From the NCBI GenBank assembly GCA_023423275.1, contig JAFAFW010000075.1:124001-188000 (forward strand): a stretch of DNA of 64,000 bases, given 5' to 3'. The DNA comes from Pseudomonadota bacterium. GTDB taxonomy: Bacteria; Pseudomonadota; Alphaproteobacteria; Rhizobiales; Hyphomicrobiaceae. Below, piece after piece: positions 26,538-34,862 of this stretch; position 1 is the first letter of the stretch, and each line of letters begins with the position of its first letter. Made by a program: the position numbers and the translations under genes. The notes under the pieces are model-generated. The model was not told the origin of the DNA, ran no database searches, and was given only the letters and a program-made list of their open reading frames with translations.

Positions 26538-27698
26538 GTGAATTTCGAACTGACCAGCGAACAGGCCGCCCTGCAGGAAACCGCACGATCCTTTGCGCGC
26601 GAACAGATGACGGCCCCCGCGCGCGAAATTGAACGGACAAGCACGCCGCTCTCGAAGGACTGGAAACGCCGTTATGGGGAGCTCGGCTTTCTGGGCATCA
26701 ATATCTCGCCCACCTATGGTGGTCTCGGCCTTAGCAATCTCGACGCCGTACTGGTTCTCGAGGAGTTTGCCAAAGTGCATCCGGCCGTCGCCTTCCCGAT
26801 TTTTGAAAGCGCCGTCGGTCCGGTCAAGGCGGTCGAGAGGTTCGGTTCGGAAAGCCTGAAACGTGAGTTGCTGCCACGTGTGACACGCGGCGAGGCTGTT
26901 GTGGCCGTTGCCATGTCGGAACCGTCAGCCGGCAGCGCGCTGACCGACTTGTCGACCCGGGGAGAGTTGAAGAACGGTACGGTCATTCTCAACGGCACGA
27001 AGCGCTGGTGCACGGGCGGCGGCTCCGCAGACGGCTATGTCGTCTATTGCCGCCTCTCTGACGCACCAGGAGCGAAAGGCATCGGCGCTGTCTATGTGCC
27101 CGGCGATGCGGCCGGCCTGAACTTTGGCGCCCGCGAGGACATGATGGGTTTTCGCGGCACCACCACTGCCGACATTCACCTCGATAATGTTTCGGTGCCT
27201 GAGGATCATATGATCGTGCCCGCCGGGGGCTTTCCGAAGCTGATGGAGGCCTTCGATCTGGAACGATGCGGCAATGCCACGATGTGTCTTGGCATCGCTG
27301 CCGGCGCGCTTGAGGATGCGCTTGCCTATGTGCAGGAGCGGCATCAGTTCGGCAAGCCCATCGCGGATTTCCAAGCGGTGCAGTTGAAGCTGGCCGAGAT
27401 GGCGACCAAGGTGGAAGCGTCGCGCCTGCTGATCCATCGCGCCGTGACACGCGCGTCGGACGGCTTCCCATCCGTCGCGGATTCCTCGATCGCCAAATGC
27501 TTCGCCAATGAAATGGTGCGCGAGGTCACCGGCGCCGCGCTGCAATTGATGGGCGGCTACGGATATTCAAAGCAATTCCCGGCTGAACAGCGCTTCCGTG
27601 ATGCGTGGGGCTGGGGCATCGCCGGAGGCACGATCGACATCCAGAAGATCAATATCGCCGCCGCCCTCATCGGCCGGCGCTTCGATCAGCGGCGGTAA
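26538..27698 (+). CDS. acyl-CoA dehydrogenase family protein with altered active-site motif
   Basis: A 386-residue flavoprotein of typical length. Family marks are LTSEQAALQETARSFARE at the start, VAMSEPSAGSALTDL, KRWCTGGGSADGYVVY, RGTTTADIHLDNVSVPEDH and QLMGGYGYSKQFPAEQRFRDA. The usual catalytic Glu of the C-terminal EGT motif is absent: the sequence reads GIAGGTIDIQK. A Glu does occur in FDLERCGN (about residue 265), where isovaleryl- and long-chain acyl-CoA dehydrogenases carry their catalytic Glu. GTG 26538 gives the normal family start; AAGGA lies upstream. The substrate is unknown. It is probably co-transcribed with the aminotransferase. Confidence 0.85.
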   Translation: MNFELTSEQAALQETARSFAREQMTAPAREIERTSTPLSKDWKRRYGELGFLGINISPTYGGLGLSNLDAVLVLEEFAKVHPAVAFPIFESAVGPVKAVERFGSESLKRELLPRVTRGEAVVAVAMSEPSAGSALTDLSTRGELKNGTVILNGTKRWCTGGGSADGYVVYCRLSDAPGAKGIGAVYVPGDAAGLNFGAREDMMGFRGTTTADIHLDNVSVPEDHMIVPAGGFPKLMEAFDLERCGNATMCLGIAAGALEDALAYVQERHQFGKPIADFQAVQLKLAEMATKVEASRLLIHRAVTRASDGFPSVADSSIAKCFANEMVREVTGAALQLMGGYGYSKQFPAEQRFRDAWGWGIAGGTIDIQKINIAAALIGRRFDQRR

Positions 27699-27836
27699 TC
27701 ACATGCGGGCGACCGGAGCGTCGATCGGGTTTGCACCATAACCGATGCTTTGCGCGTCATAACAGAAGTTCCATATGTCGCTGCCAGCGCGCGTGCTAGG
27801 CGAGCCACATCTGCGATCAGGCAAAGGCTACAGATC

Positions 27837-29015
27837 ATGAACTCCGGTCAGGGCTCCTTGATATCAGCTTTGCGGCCGTCTGCGTCGCAGGCTCCGGAAA
27901 GCGGCATCCTGAAGGTCTTCAACTACGGCCGCACGAAGCAGGGTCTCATTCCGTTGTGGGCGGGGGAAGGTGATCTGCCGACACCAGCCTTCATCTGCGA
28001 TGCAGTCACCCGTTCGATGCAGGCGGGCGAAACGTTCTACACCAACAACCGCGGCATCCCCAACCTGCGCCAATCCCTCGCCAGCTATTTCACCCGCCTC
28101 TACGGCACCAGTTTCTCGGCGGAAGAATTCTTCGTCACCGGCGGCGGCATGCAGGCCATTCAGCTCGCGATGCAAGCCATTGCAGGGCCTGGTGACGACG
28201 TGATCGTCCCGACGCCAGCCTGGCCGAATTTCGCGGGCGCCATCGGTTTGCAGGGGGCGCGCGTGATCCCAGTGCCGATGGCTCTCAAGCCCGGTGGCTG
28301 GACGCTGTCGCTCGACCAGATGTTTGCAGCGGTTACGCCGCAAACACGCGCAATTGTCATCAATTCCCCATCCAACCCTACCGGCTGGACTGCGACCCGC
28401 GACGAGTTGAAGGCCGTCCTGAATTTTGCGCGTGCGCGCGGCATCTGGATCATCGCCGACGAGATCTACGCACGCTTCCACTATGCTGGAGGGCTCGCCC
28501 CCTCTTTCCTCGAATTCCGGCGTCCGGACGACCTGATCATCTTCGTCAATACGTTCTCGAAGATGTGGGCCATGACCGGATGGCGCATCGGCTGGCTGCA
28601 AGCACCTCCGGAACTCGGCCAGGTGATCGAGAACCTCGTGCAGTACAATACGTCAGGCGTTGCGCCGTTCATGCAGCGTGCCGCCATCACGGCTATCGAA
28701 GATGGTGAAACCTTCGCGCGCGAACAGATTGCCCGCGCCGCGGCCGGACGCGACGTCGTCAGCCAGGTGCTCTCCGCGTCCAACAAAATCCGGTACGCTC
28801 CGCCGGCCGGGGCATTCTATGCGTTCTTCGGGATCGAGGGCATCGAGGACTCGATGACAGCAGCGCTGCGGCTCGTTGACGAGACCGCGATCGGCCTCGC
28901 TCCCGGCACCGCGTTCGGTGACGGTGGTGGCGCATACTTCCGGATCTGTTTCCTGCGCTCCGTCGATCCGTTGCGCGAGGCCATGGACCGGCTGCAACGC
29001 TGGCTCAGTACGTGA
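27837..29015 (+). CDS. class I/II pyridoxal-phosphate aminotransferase
   Basis: A 392-residue fold-type I aminotransferase. Key marks: YTNNRGIPNLRQSLASYF, the cofactor loop TGGGMQAIQLAMQ, PAWPNFAGAI, INSPSNPTGW (substrate/cofactor Asn), IIADEIYARFHY (cofactor Asp and Tyr), the Schiff-base lysine in NTFSKMWAMTGWRIGW, and the carboxylate-binding Arg in YFRICFL near the end. These place it in the aspartate aminotransferase group. The amino donor is not decided. ATG 27837 was chosen because upstream residues are unlike the family. It is downstream of the acyl-CoA dehydrogenase. Confidence 0.88.
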   Translation: MNSGQGSLISALRPSASQAPESGILKVFNYGRTKQGLIPLWAGEGDLPTPAFICDAVTRSMQAGETFYTNNRGIPNLRQSLASYFTRLYGTSFSAEEFFVTGGGMQAIQLAMQAIAGPGDDVIVPTPAWPNFAGAIGLQGARVIPVPMALKPGGWTLSLDQMFAAVTPQTRAIVINSPSNPTGWTATRDELKAVLNFARARGIWIIADEIYARFHYAGGLAPSFLEFRRPDDLIIFVNTFSKMWAMTGWRIGWLQAPPELGQVIENLVQYNTSGVAPFMQRAAITAIEDGETFAREQIARAAAGRDVVSQVLSASNKIRYAPPAGAFYAFFGIEGIEDSMTAALRLVDETAIGLAPGTAFGDGGGAYFRICFLRSVDPLREAMDRLQRWLST

Positions 29016-29042
29016 TCAGGCCAAGATGCTCCGGCCTCTTGT

Positions 29043-29172
29043 CCGTCATTCCCGCGCAGGCGGGAATCCAAGCATCCTTCCACTCGACGGACAGTCGAAG
29101 GATCGAACGACCGCAGCAACCGAACGTCTGCCGGTTGCGTGATCTGGATTCCCGTCTACGCGGGAATGGTGG
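29043..29172. repeat. second facing pair of palindromic intergenic repeats
   Basis: Units at 29043-29071 and 29144-29172 are near copies of the pair at 10453-10593, again in facing orientation, separated by about 72 bp. The first unit is identical over 28 of 29 bases to its counterpart. The second has diverged (TTCCCGTCTACGCGGGAA). The pair fills the gap between the convergent aminotransferase and methyltransferase genes, where it can act as a terminator for both. Confidence 0.85.
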
Positions 29173-29206
29173 GCTGGCATAGGGTGTCCAGCGGGTTTCG
29201 TCAGAC

Positions 29207-30121
29207 CTACGTCTTCGGTCCCCGCCCCGTCTTGTCGCCTGCGGAAATCTCGCGTGTGCCGAGAACGTCCGCCAGCCGCATTTTCGCTGATCCGGGTTGC
29301 AGCGGCTTTTGCTGGCTCTCGTGTGGCACCCAGCCTGTCAGCGTGATGATTTCGAATGTTGCCGGAATGCGGCCGCCCGGCAGCCCGTGTCGCTCCAGAT
29401 AGATTTCGCAGGCCCGTATCAGCGTCTCGCGCCGCAGCGGACGGCGGCTGCGGTCCTTCAGGACATTGCTCGCGCCCATGCCGCGCAAATCTCGCATCAG
29501 CGCCAGGGGCGACTCGTACGTGACGGTCACGAGATCCGCGTCCGTCACGGGCAACGCGAATCCAACACGTTGCAGCAAGCTGCCGAAATCCCGCACATCC
29601 GCGAACGGCGCAACGTGCGGACTGGCGCCGCCCTCGATCTCGGTCTCGGCCAGCAGAAACGACTCGCGCAGCTCACTCAGCGTCTGACCGCCCAAGAGCG
29701 CCGCCAGCAACAGTCCATCGGGCTTCAACGCACGCCGGATCTGCACCAGCGCACCTGGAAGATCGTTGACGTGATGCAGGCTCAGCGCTGACACGACGAG
29801 ATCAAGCGCGCCGTCACGGAACGGCAGGAACTCCTCGTCGGCCAGAACGCGCGGTTCGGGACACTGCCTCAGATACTCCCACGCGTGATCGACACTCACG
29901 ACGGTTGAGACGCCAGGCAACGTCTGCAAGTGCCGGGCAAGAACACCGTGATGCGCGCCGAGATCGACGACCGTCGCAAACTGACGTTGCACCGCGCGCA
30001 GTCGCTCGGAGAAATCCTCAGCCACCCGCCGCAGGAGGAAATCATGCGCATCGGCGGAGGCCGCAACGCGCGCGCGTCTCCGCTGAAGTAACTCGCGATC
30101 GAAAATCTCGTGCTCGCTCAT
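29207..30121 (-). CDS. SAM-dependent methyltransferase (NDUFAF5/BioC-like)
   Basis: A 304-residue class I methyltransferase. The start (EHEIFDRELLQRRRARVAAS) and the glycine-rich loop VVDLGAHHGVLARHL, then ADEEFLPFRDGALDLVVSALSLHHVNDLPGAL and the tail TFEIITLTGWVPHESQQKPLQPGSA, resemble the NDUFAF5-like family of alphaproteobacteria. The mitochondrial member hydroxylates an arginine of complex I, and the bacterial role is not established. The SAM loop is DLGAHHG, with the usual final Gly pattern (GxGxG) partly replaced by His. ATG 30121 was chosen. It is divergent from comF. Confidence 0.8.
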   Translation of the reverse strand: MSEHEIFDRELLQRRRARVAASADAHDFLLRRVAEDFSERLRAVQRQFATVVDLGAHHGVLARHLQTLPGVSTVVSVDHAWEYLRQCPEPRVLADEEFLPFRDGALDLVVSALSLHHVNDLPGALVQIRRALKPDGLLLAALLGGQTLSELRESFLLAETEIEGGASPHVAPFADVRDFGSLLQRVGFALPVTDADLVTVTYESPLALMRDLRGMGASNVLKDRSRRPLRRETLIRACEIYLERHGLPGGRIPATFEIITLTGWVPHESQQKPLQPGSAKMRLADVLGTREISAGDKTGRGPKT

Positions 30122-30235
30122 GGGCTGGAAACGTCTCGCCGGGCGGTTGGTTTTCTGAGCCTGCCTCACGATTTTCGCTTCGCAACCGGCAGGCGCGCTT
30201 TAGACTGGGTGCGAGCCTCTCTGATCGCACGCCTG

Positions 30236-31006
30236 ATGAGCCCCTTGTCAAGTTTCACCCACCAATTGGTGCGCACGATGCGCGGCGCGGCAGATCTCGT
30301 CATGCCGCCAGTCTGCCTGTATTGCCGCAAGCCCCTCGCCGAGCATGATTGCCTGTGCGGCAAATGCTGGCGGGAGGTCAGCTTCATTCGTCCGCCGCTA
30401 TGCGACAGGCTCGGAATCCCTTTGCCCTTCGATATCGGATCGCCGTCGATTTCGGCGGGGGCGGCAGCCAATCCCCCGGATTACGACCGCGCACGCGCCG
30501 TGGCGCACTTCGACGGCGTGCTGCGGGATCTCGTCCATAAACTGAAATATGCCGATGATCACATCGCGCGGCGTCTCTTCGGCCGCTGGCTTCTGGAGGC
30601 GGGCGCCGAGCTACTCAAGGATGCCGACCTGATTGTTCCGGTGCCGCTCAACAGATGGCGTCTGCTCAAGCGACGTTTCAATCAGGCGGCTGTGCTGTCG
30701 CGGGAGCTTCACCGGCTCACCGGACTTGCTTGGGATCCGATGATCTTGACACGGACGCGCCAGACCATAAGTCAGGTGGGCCTCACTCACGATCAGCGGC
30801 GGCGTAATGTTCAGGGAGCATTTGCCGTGGCGGCCGGGCGGGGCGCCACCATCGACGGACGTTCGGTCCTGCTCATCGACGATGTCATCACGACCGGCGC
30901 GACGATCGGTGCTTGCGCCCGGGCCCTCAAGAGCGCGGGAGCTGCACGGGTCGACGTGCTGGCGCTGGCCTTGGTGACTCCGGACAGCATGGTGAATCCG
31001 TCGTGA
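30236..31006 (+). CDS. ComF family protein (phosphoribosyltransferase-like)
   Basis: A 256-residue protein. Residues about 22-45 form a zinc-ribbon (CLYCRKPLAEHDCLCGKCW), followed by a ComF double-winged region, and the C-terminal PRTase fold carries the PRPP loop SVLLIDDVITTGATI and the basic KRRFNQAAVLSREL and RTRQTISQVGLTHDQRRRNVQGAF. ComF family proteins act in DNA uptake or nucleotide salvage; the precise role is unknown. ATG 30236 follows the divergent methyltransferase by about 115 bp. The start could be the ATG at 30278, which would still include the zinc ribbon. Confidence 0.85.
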   Translation: MSPLSSFTHQLVRTMRGAADLVMPPVCLYCRKPLAEHDCLCGKCWREVSFIRPPLCDRLGIPLPFDIGSPSISAGAAANPPDYDRARAVAHFDGVLRDLVHKLKYADDHIARRLFGRWLLEAGAELLKDADLIVPVPLNRWRLLKRRFNQAAVLSRELHRLTGLAWDPMILTRTRQTISQVGLTHDQRRRNVQGAFAVAAGRGATIDGRSVLLIDDVITTGATIGACARALKSAGAARVDVLALALVTPDSMVNPS

Positions 31007-31085
31007 GGGGCGCGGCAATCCACGCGTTTCCGTCGACCGGCCAAGCAGGTAGTCTATTGCGCTTTCGGAGCGCCGGATTTTGAGC

Positions 31086-31343
31086 ATGCCCCACGTTACC
31101 ATCTACACCACGTTGTTTTGCCCCTATTGCCAGATGGCCAAGCAACTGCTGAAACGCAAAGGCGTCGCCTATGAAGAGATCGATGTAGGCGGGAAGCCGG
31201 AGCTCAGAGATGAGATGACCATGAAAGCCGGCGGACGCCATACGGTGCCGCAGATCTGGATTGGGGACAAACACGTTGGTGGCTGTGACGACCTTTACGC
31301 GCTGGATCGGGCTGGCGAGCTCGACAAGCTATTGGCCGCATAG
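31086..31343 (+). CDS. grxC: glutaredoxin 3
   Basis: An 85-residue dithiol glutaredoxin. The N-terminal active site is LFCPYCQMAKQLL (C-P-Y-C), followed by the cis-Pro loop HTVPQIWIGDKHVGGCDDLYAL, which holds the glutathione-binding TVP and GG residues. It reduces disulfides with glutathione. ATG 31086 is preferred; a TTG two codons upstream is open. It is the first of grxC-nitrilase-DUF1178, genes packed without gaps: its stop codon is directly followed by the next ATG. This cluster is conserved in alphaproteobacteria as far as I recall. Confidence 0.92.
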   Translation: MPHVTIYTTLFCPYCQMAKQLLKRKGVAYEEIDVGGKPELRDEMTMKAGGRHTVPQIWIGDKHVGGCDDLYALDRAGELDKLLAA

Positions 31344-32243
31344 ATGATGACGATTGAGAGCGACATAGCGCAGGTCCCTGCCCCGGCAGGTTTCCGGGTC
31401 GGGCTCGTGCAGATGTGCACGGGGCGCGATGTCGCTCGCAATCTCGCCGATTTGAGCGGGCTGGTGCGCGAGGCCGCCGCCAAGGGCGCGCAGTATATCC
31501 AGACGCCGGAAGTCTCCGTGCTAATGGAGATGGAGCGCGCGCGGCTGTTCGTCGAAACGCGTCCGGAAGACAGCAACCCGGCGATCGCTCATTGCCAGGC
31601 GCTCGCCCGCGAACTCGGGATCTGGCTGCATCTGGGCTCCATGGGCATTCTGGTGAAGCCAGATAAAATCGCAAACCGCTCGTTCCTGTTTTCACCGGAG
31701 GGCCGCATCGCCGCCCGCTACGACAAGATCCACATGTTCGACGTCGAATTGCCGGGTGGCGAGACCTATCGCGAGAGCCGGAATTTCGAGCCCGGACATC
31801 AGGCCGTTCTGGCAAACCTGCCCTGGGGACCGCTCGGGCTGACGATTTGCTACGACATGCGCTTTCCCCAGCTTTACCGGGCTCTGGCGAAAGCCGGCGC
31901 GCGCTTTATCGCCGTGCCGTCCGCCTTCACGGTTCCGACTGGTAAGGCCCACTGGCACACCCTGCTCCGGGCACGTGCCATCGAGACTCAATGCTTCGTT
32001 TTCGCGGCCGCTCAGGCCGGCGAGCATGAAAATGGGCGCAAGACCTATGGTCACAGCCTGGTTGTAGCGCCCTGGGGTGAAATCCTGGCTGAAGCCGAGG
32101 GCGTTCAGCCTTCGGTCATCATCGCCGACGTTGAATTGGGAGCCGTCGAAGACGCACGCCGACGGGTGCCCTCGCTGCAGCACGACCGGCCGTTCGATGT
32201 GGTTTGGGCCGATGCAGCGGCCACTACGGAAGCCGTGTCATGA
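31344..32243 (+). CDS. carbon-nitrogen hydrolase (Nit1-type, probably deaminated-glutathione amidase)
   Basis: A 299-residue nitrilase-superfamily amidase. The catalytic triad is visible: Glu in QTPEVSVLMEM (about 52), Lys in YDKIHMFDVELP (about 130) and Cys in LTICYDMRFPQLY (about 170). The PGGETYRES segment is typical of Nit1/omega-amidase proteins, which hydrolyse deaminated glutathione or 2-oxo amides. Placement between glutaredoxin and DUF1178 fits the repair of damaged glutathione, which is inferred. Two adjacent ATG codons start the gene. The last bases overlap the next gene (ATGA). Confidence 0.88.
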   Translation: MMTIESDIAQVPAPAGFRVGLVQMCTGRDVARNLADLSGLVREAAAKGAQYIQTPEVSVLMEMERARLFVETRPEDSNPAIAHCQALARELGIWLHLGSMGILVKPDKIANRSFLFSPEGRIAARYDKIHMFDVELPGGETYRESRNFEPGHQAVLANLPWGPLGLTICYDMRFPQLYRALAKAGARFIAVPSAFTVPTGKAHWHTLLRARAIETQCFVFAAAQAGEHENGRKTYGHSLVVAPWGEILAEAEGVQPSVIIADVELGAVEDARRRVPSLQHDRPFDVVWADAAATTEAVS

Positions 32244-32689
32244 TCCGCTATCGTCTCCAGTGCCAGAAAAACCACGAGTTCGAGGGCTGGTTCAAAAGCA
32301 GCGCCGACTTCGACAAGCAGGCCAAGCGTCGGCTTGTGAGCTGTCCCTCGTGCGGCTCGACCAAGGTTTCCAAGGCGTTGATGGCGCCGAGCGTGTCGAC
32401 GAAAAAGGGCAAATCCACCAACGAGATGACGGTTGCCAACCCGCAAGCAGCCCAACATTCCGAAACGCGCCGCGAGCTGATGGCGGCGATGCGCAGGTTG
32501 CGGGCCGAAGTGGAAAAAAACGCCGAGTACGTCGGTCCGCGCTTCGCCGACGAAGCCCGCAAGATGCACCATGAGGAAACCGAGACGCGCGGCATCTACG
32601 GCGAGGCAACGCCCGACGAGGCCCGCGCGCTGGAAGACGAGGGCATCGATTTCTATCCGCTGCCTCGGCTGCCTGAAGATCAGAACTGA
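32240..32689 (+). CDS. DUF1178 family protein
   Basis: A 149-residue protein of the DUF1178 family (PF06676). The N-terminus MIRYRLQCQKNHEFEGWFKS and VSCPSCGSTKVSKALMAP form a CxxxH... CxxC metal-binding ribbon. A basic helix (ETRRELMAAMRRLRAEVEKN) and an acidic C-terminal half (YGEATPDEARALEDEGIDFYPLP) follow. The function is unknown. It is coupled by a four-base overlap to the nitrilase gene, so it is translated with it. A conserved partner of the grxC-nit pair. Confidence 0.85.
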   Translation: MIRYRLQCQKNHEFEGWFKSSADFDKQAKRRLVSCPSCGSTKVSKALMAPSVSTKKGKSTNEMTVANPQAAQHSETRRELMAAMRRLRAEVEKNAEYVGPRFADEARKMHHEETETRGIYGEATPDEARALEDEGIDFYPLPRLPEDQN

Positions 32690-32839
32690 TCCAGAGTAGC
32701 GCGCTGAAAGCGTCGAGAGCATCCGGAAGACACCGCCTGCAGCAACGCTTTCGTAACTCGGATATTGATTCCTCGCACAAATCGTCTAAGTCCTGCCGCT
32801 CGGACCGGTATTCACCGGCCGTGTCAAGGAGCCGAAACC

Positions 32840-33868
32840 ATGGGCTATAAGGTCGCCGTCGTCGGTGCCACGGGCAACGTGGGCCGTGAAATGCTGAATG
32901 TTCTGGCCGAACGGCAGTTTCCTGCCGACGAGGTCTTCCCGATCGCATCGCGTCGGTCAGTCGGAACGGAAGTCAGCTTCGGCGAGAAAACCCTCAAATG
33001 CTTCAACCTGGAGCAGTTCGACTTCTCGCGCGCGGACATCTGCCTCATGTCGGCCGGCGGCACCGTGTCCAAGGAGTGGTCGCCGCGGATCGGCGCGCAA
33101 GGCTGCGTCGTGATCGATAATTCGTCGGCCTGGCGCTACGATCAGGACGTGCCGCTGGTTGTGCCGGAAGTGAACGCAGAGGCGGTGAAGGGCTTCCGCA
33201 AGAAGAACATCATCGCCAATCCGAACTGCTCGACGGCTCAGCTCGTGGTCGTGCTGAAGCCACTGCACGACTACGCCACCATCAGGCGCGTCGTCGTGTC
33301 GACCTATCAGTCGGTGTCCGGTGCCGGCAAGGATGCGATGGACGAGCTGTGGCATCAGACCAAGGGCAAGTACGTTCCTGGCCAGGAGGTCGAGCCGAAG
33401 AAGTTTCCGAAGGAGATCGCCTTCAACGTCATTCCTCACATCGACGTCTTCATGGAGGACGGCTACACGAAAGAGGAATGGAAGATGATGGTCGAGACCA
33501 AGAAAATCCTCGACCCGAAAATCAAAATGACGGCGACCTGCGCACGTGTGCCGGTGTTCGTCGGTCACTCCGAAGCTGCGACGATCGAGTTCGAAAAGCC
33601 GATCACCGTTGAGGAGGCGCGCAACGTGCTGCGTGAGGCGCCAGGCGTGATGGTAGTCGATAAGCGCGAGCCCGGCGGCTATATCACGCCGATCGAGGCA
33701 GCGGGCGAATTCGCGACCTATGTCAGCCGCATCCGCGAGGATGCAACGGTTGAGAACGGGCTCGCGATGTGGATTGTCGCAGACAACCTCCTCAAGGGCG
33801 CCGCACTCAATGCCATCCAGATCGCCGAAACGCTGATTAACCGCGACTTGCTGAAAAAGGCGGCTTAA
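32840..33868 (+). CDS. asd: aspartate-semialdehyde dehydrogenase
   Basis: A 342-residue enzyme of normal length. The NADP loop is VVGATGNVGREM, the catalytic Cys lies in IIANPNCSTAQLV (about residue 130), and the acceptor His and substrate Arg lie in the ARVPVFVGHSEAATIEF segment. It reduces aspartyl phosphate to the semialdehyde, the branch point for lysine, threonine and methionine. ATG 32840 follows AAGGAG. It is monocistronic as seen from the terminator immediately behind it. The lysine-pathway DapB-like gene is far away (55 kb). Confidence 0.95.
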   Translation: MGYKVAVVGATGNVGREMLNVLAERQFPADEVFPIASRRSVGTEVSFGEKTLKCFNLEQFDFSRADICLMSAGGTVSKEWSPRIGAQGCVVIDNSSAWRYDQDVPLVVPEVNAEAVKGFRKKNIIANPNCSTAQLVVVLKPLHDYATIRRVVVSTYQSVSGAGKDAMDELWHQTKGKYVPGQEVEPKKFPKEIAFNVIPHIDVFMEDGYTKEEWKMMVETKKILDPKIKMTATCARVPVFVGHSEAATIEFEKPITVEEARNVLREAPGVMVVDKREPGGYITPIEAAGEFATYVSRIREDATVENGLAMWIVADNLLKGAALNAIQIAETLINRDLLKKAA

Positions 33869-33896
33869 GCCGTCGGGGCACCAACATGGGATGCCG

Positions 33897-33925
33897 AAAG
33901 GGTAGGTCGATGACCTGCCCTTTTT
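33897..33925. terminator. rho-independent terminator behind asd
   Basis: The 12-bp stem AAAGGGTAGGTC / GACCTGCCCTTT has a single G-U or mismatch and a 3-base loop, and continues with TT. It stands 28 bp behind the asd stop. On the minus strand the leading AAA gives a U tract, so it may also end the convergent BcsS-like gene. Confidence 0.8.
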
Positions 33926-33959
33926 ATACCAATGCGTCGGAGGCCACCCCCGCGCGCCG

Positions 33960-34706
33960 CTAGTATTTGTACAGGACATTGAGCGTGCCGAAGCCTCCGG
34001 CGCCGCCGGCATCTGTTTGGGAAAGACCGCCAGACACGGAGATTTCGCCGCTGCCCCAGTCGTAGCGCGCGAAGCCGCCGACACGCCAGCCATCCAGTGT
34101 ATTGCCGCCGACGGCCGCAATCTCAGGCCCGAATGACAGCTCCGGCATCACGCGATAGCCGATCCGCCCGCGCGCTGCGAAACTCATGTCGTGCGTGGTT
34201 GCGGCTGACAGATCGAGTTGCGCCCATGACGACGGAGTGATCTCAAGCCAACTCTCGATGGCGATCTTCGCGCCAATATCCGCGCCGACGACGTCGTTCT
34301 CCGGATCATTGATCGACAGACCATGCTGCGCCCATGCTACGCCCGCGAACGCCTTGAGCGTCAGCTTCCCAAGCTGCTGATGATAGCCGATCAAAGAATC
34401 CGCGAACGTGAAGTGGCCTTTGATCTTCTGATCGAGCCCGCGATAGGAATATTCACCATAGCCACCGCCCGCGCGTATCCGCCAGCCGTTCCCGTGCAGG
34501 GATCCGAACGGTGCCGCAGTCATGCCGGAATAAACGGACCAGTTCGATGACGTGACGTCTATGCCGGCCCAGATCTCCTGAGACGGGCCGGTTCGTTCCT
34601 GCGCCCCTGCGGCATGTGCCACCAGACACCCGGCGATCAAACCGCCGAGCACACACGCTCGCGCACGCCACCCCTTCGACCTTTCCCCCCGCACGGTCGT
34701 ACTCAC
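33960..34706 (-). CDS. outer-membrane beta-barrel protein, BcsS-like
   Basis: About 248 residues. A signal peptide (ARACVLGGLIAGCLVAHAAG, cleaved before AQERTG) precedes an all-beta body ending in an aromatic residue (LNVLYKY), as outer-membrane barrels do. The pattern WAGIDVTSSNWSVYSGMTAA, GWRIRAGGGYGEYSYRG, FADSLIGYHQQLGKLTLKAFAGV resembles the BcsS family found with cellulose-synthesis genes of alphaproteobacteria. No bcs genes are near. The start is uncertain: GTG 34706 is a compromise, with TTG 34724 and GTG 34694 also open. It is convergent with asd across the terminator. Confidence 0.7.
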   Translation of the reverse strand: MSTTVRGERSKGWRARACVLGGLIAGCLVAHAAGAQERTGPSQEIWAGIDVTSSNWSVYSGMTAAPFGSLHGNGWRIRAGGGYGEYSYRGLDQKIKGHFTFADSLIGYHQQLGKLTLKAFAGVAWAQHGLSINDPENDVVGADIGAKIAIESWLEITPSSWAQLDLSAATTHDMSFAARGRIGYRVMPELSFGPEIAAVGGNTLDGWRVGGFARYDWGSGEISVSGGLSQTDAGGAGGFGTLNVLYKY

Positions 34707-34862
34707 ACTGTGAACGCTACCCAATGAACGATGTTAACCAAATGTCAGACGTCTGCACAACGGGAAATGCTCGGCAGCGTGCAAAATCGCGTCTGGCTCC
34801 CCTAGCGCCTTTGCAGCCGGTGACGCACCCGCTTTGAAACTTATCGAGAGCAGGCTCATCTA

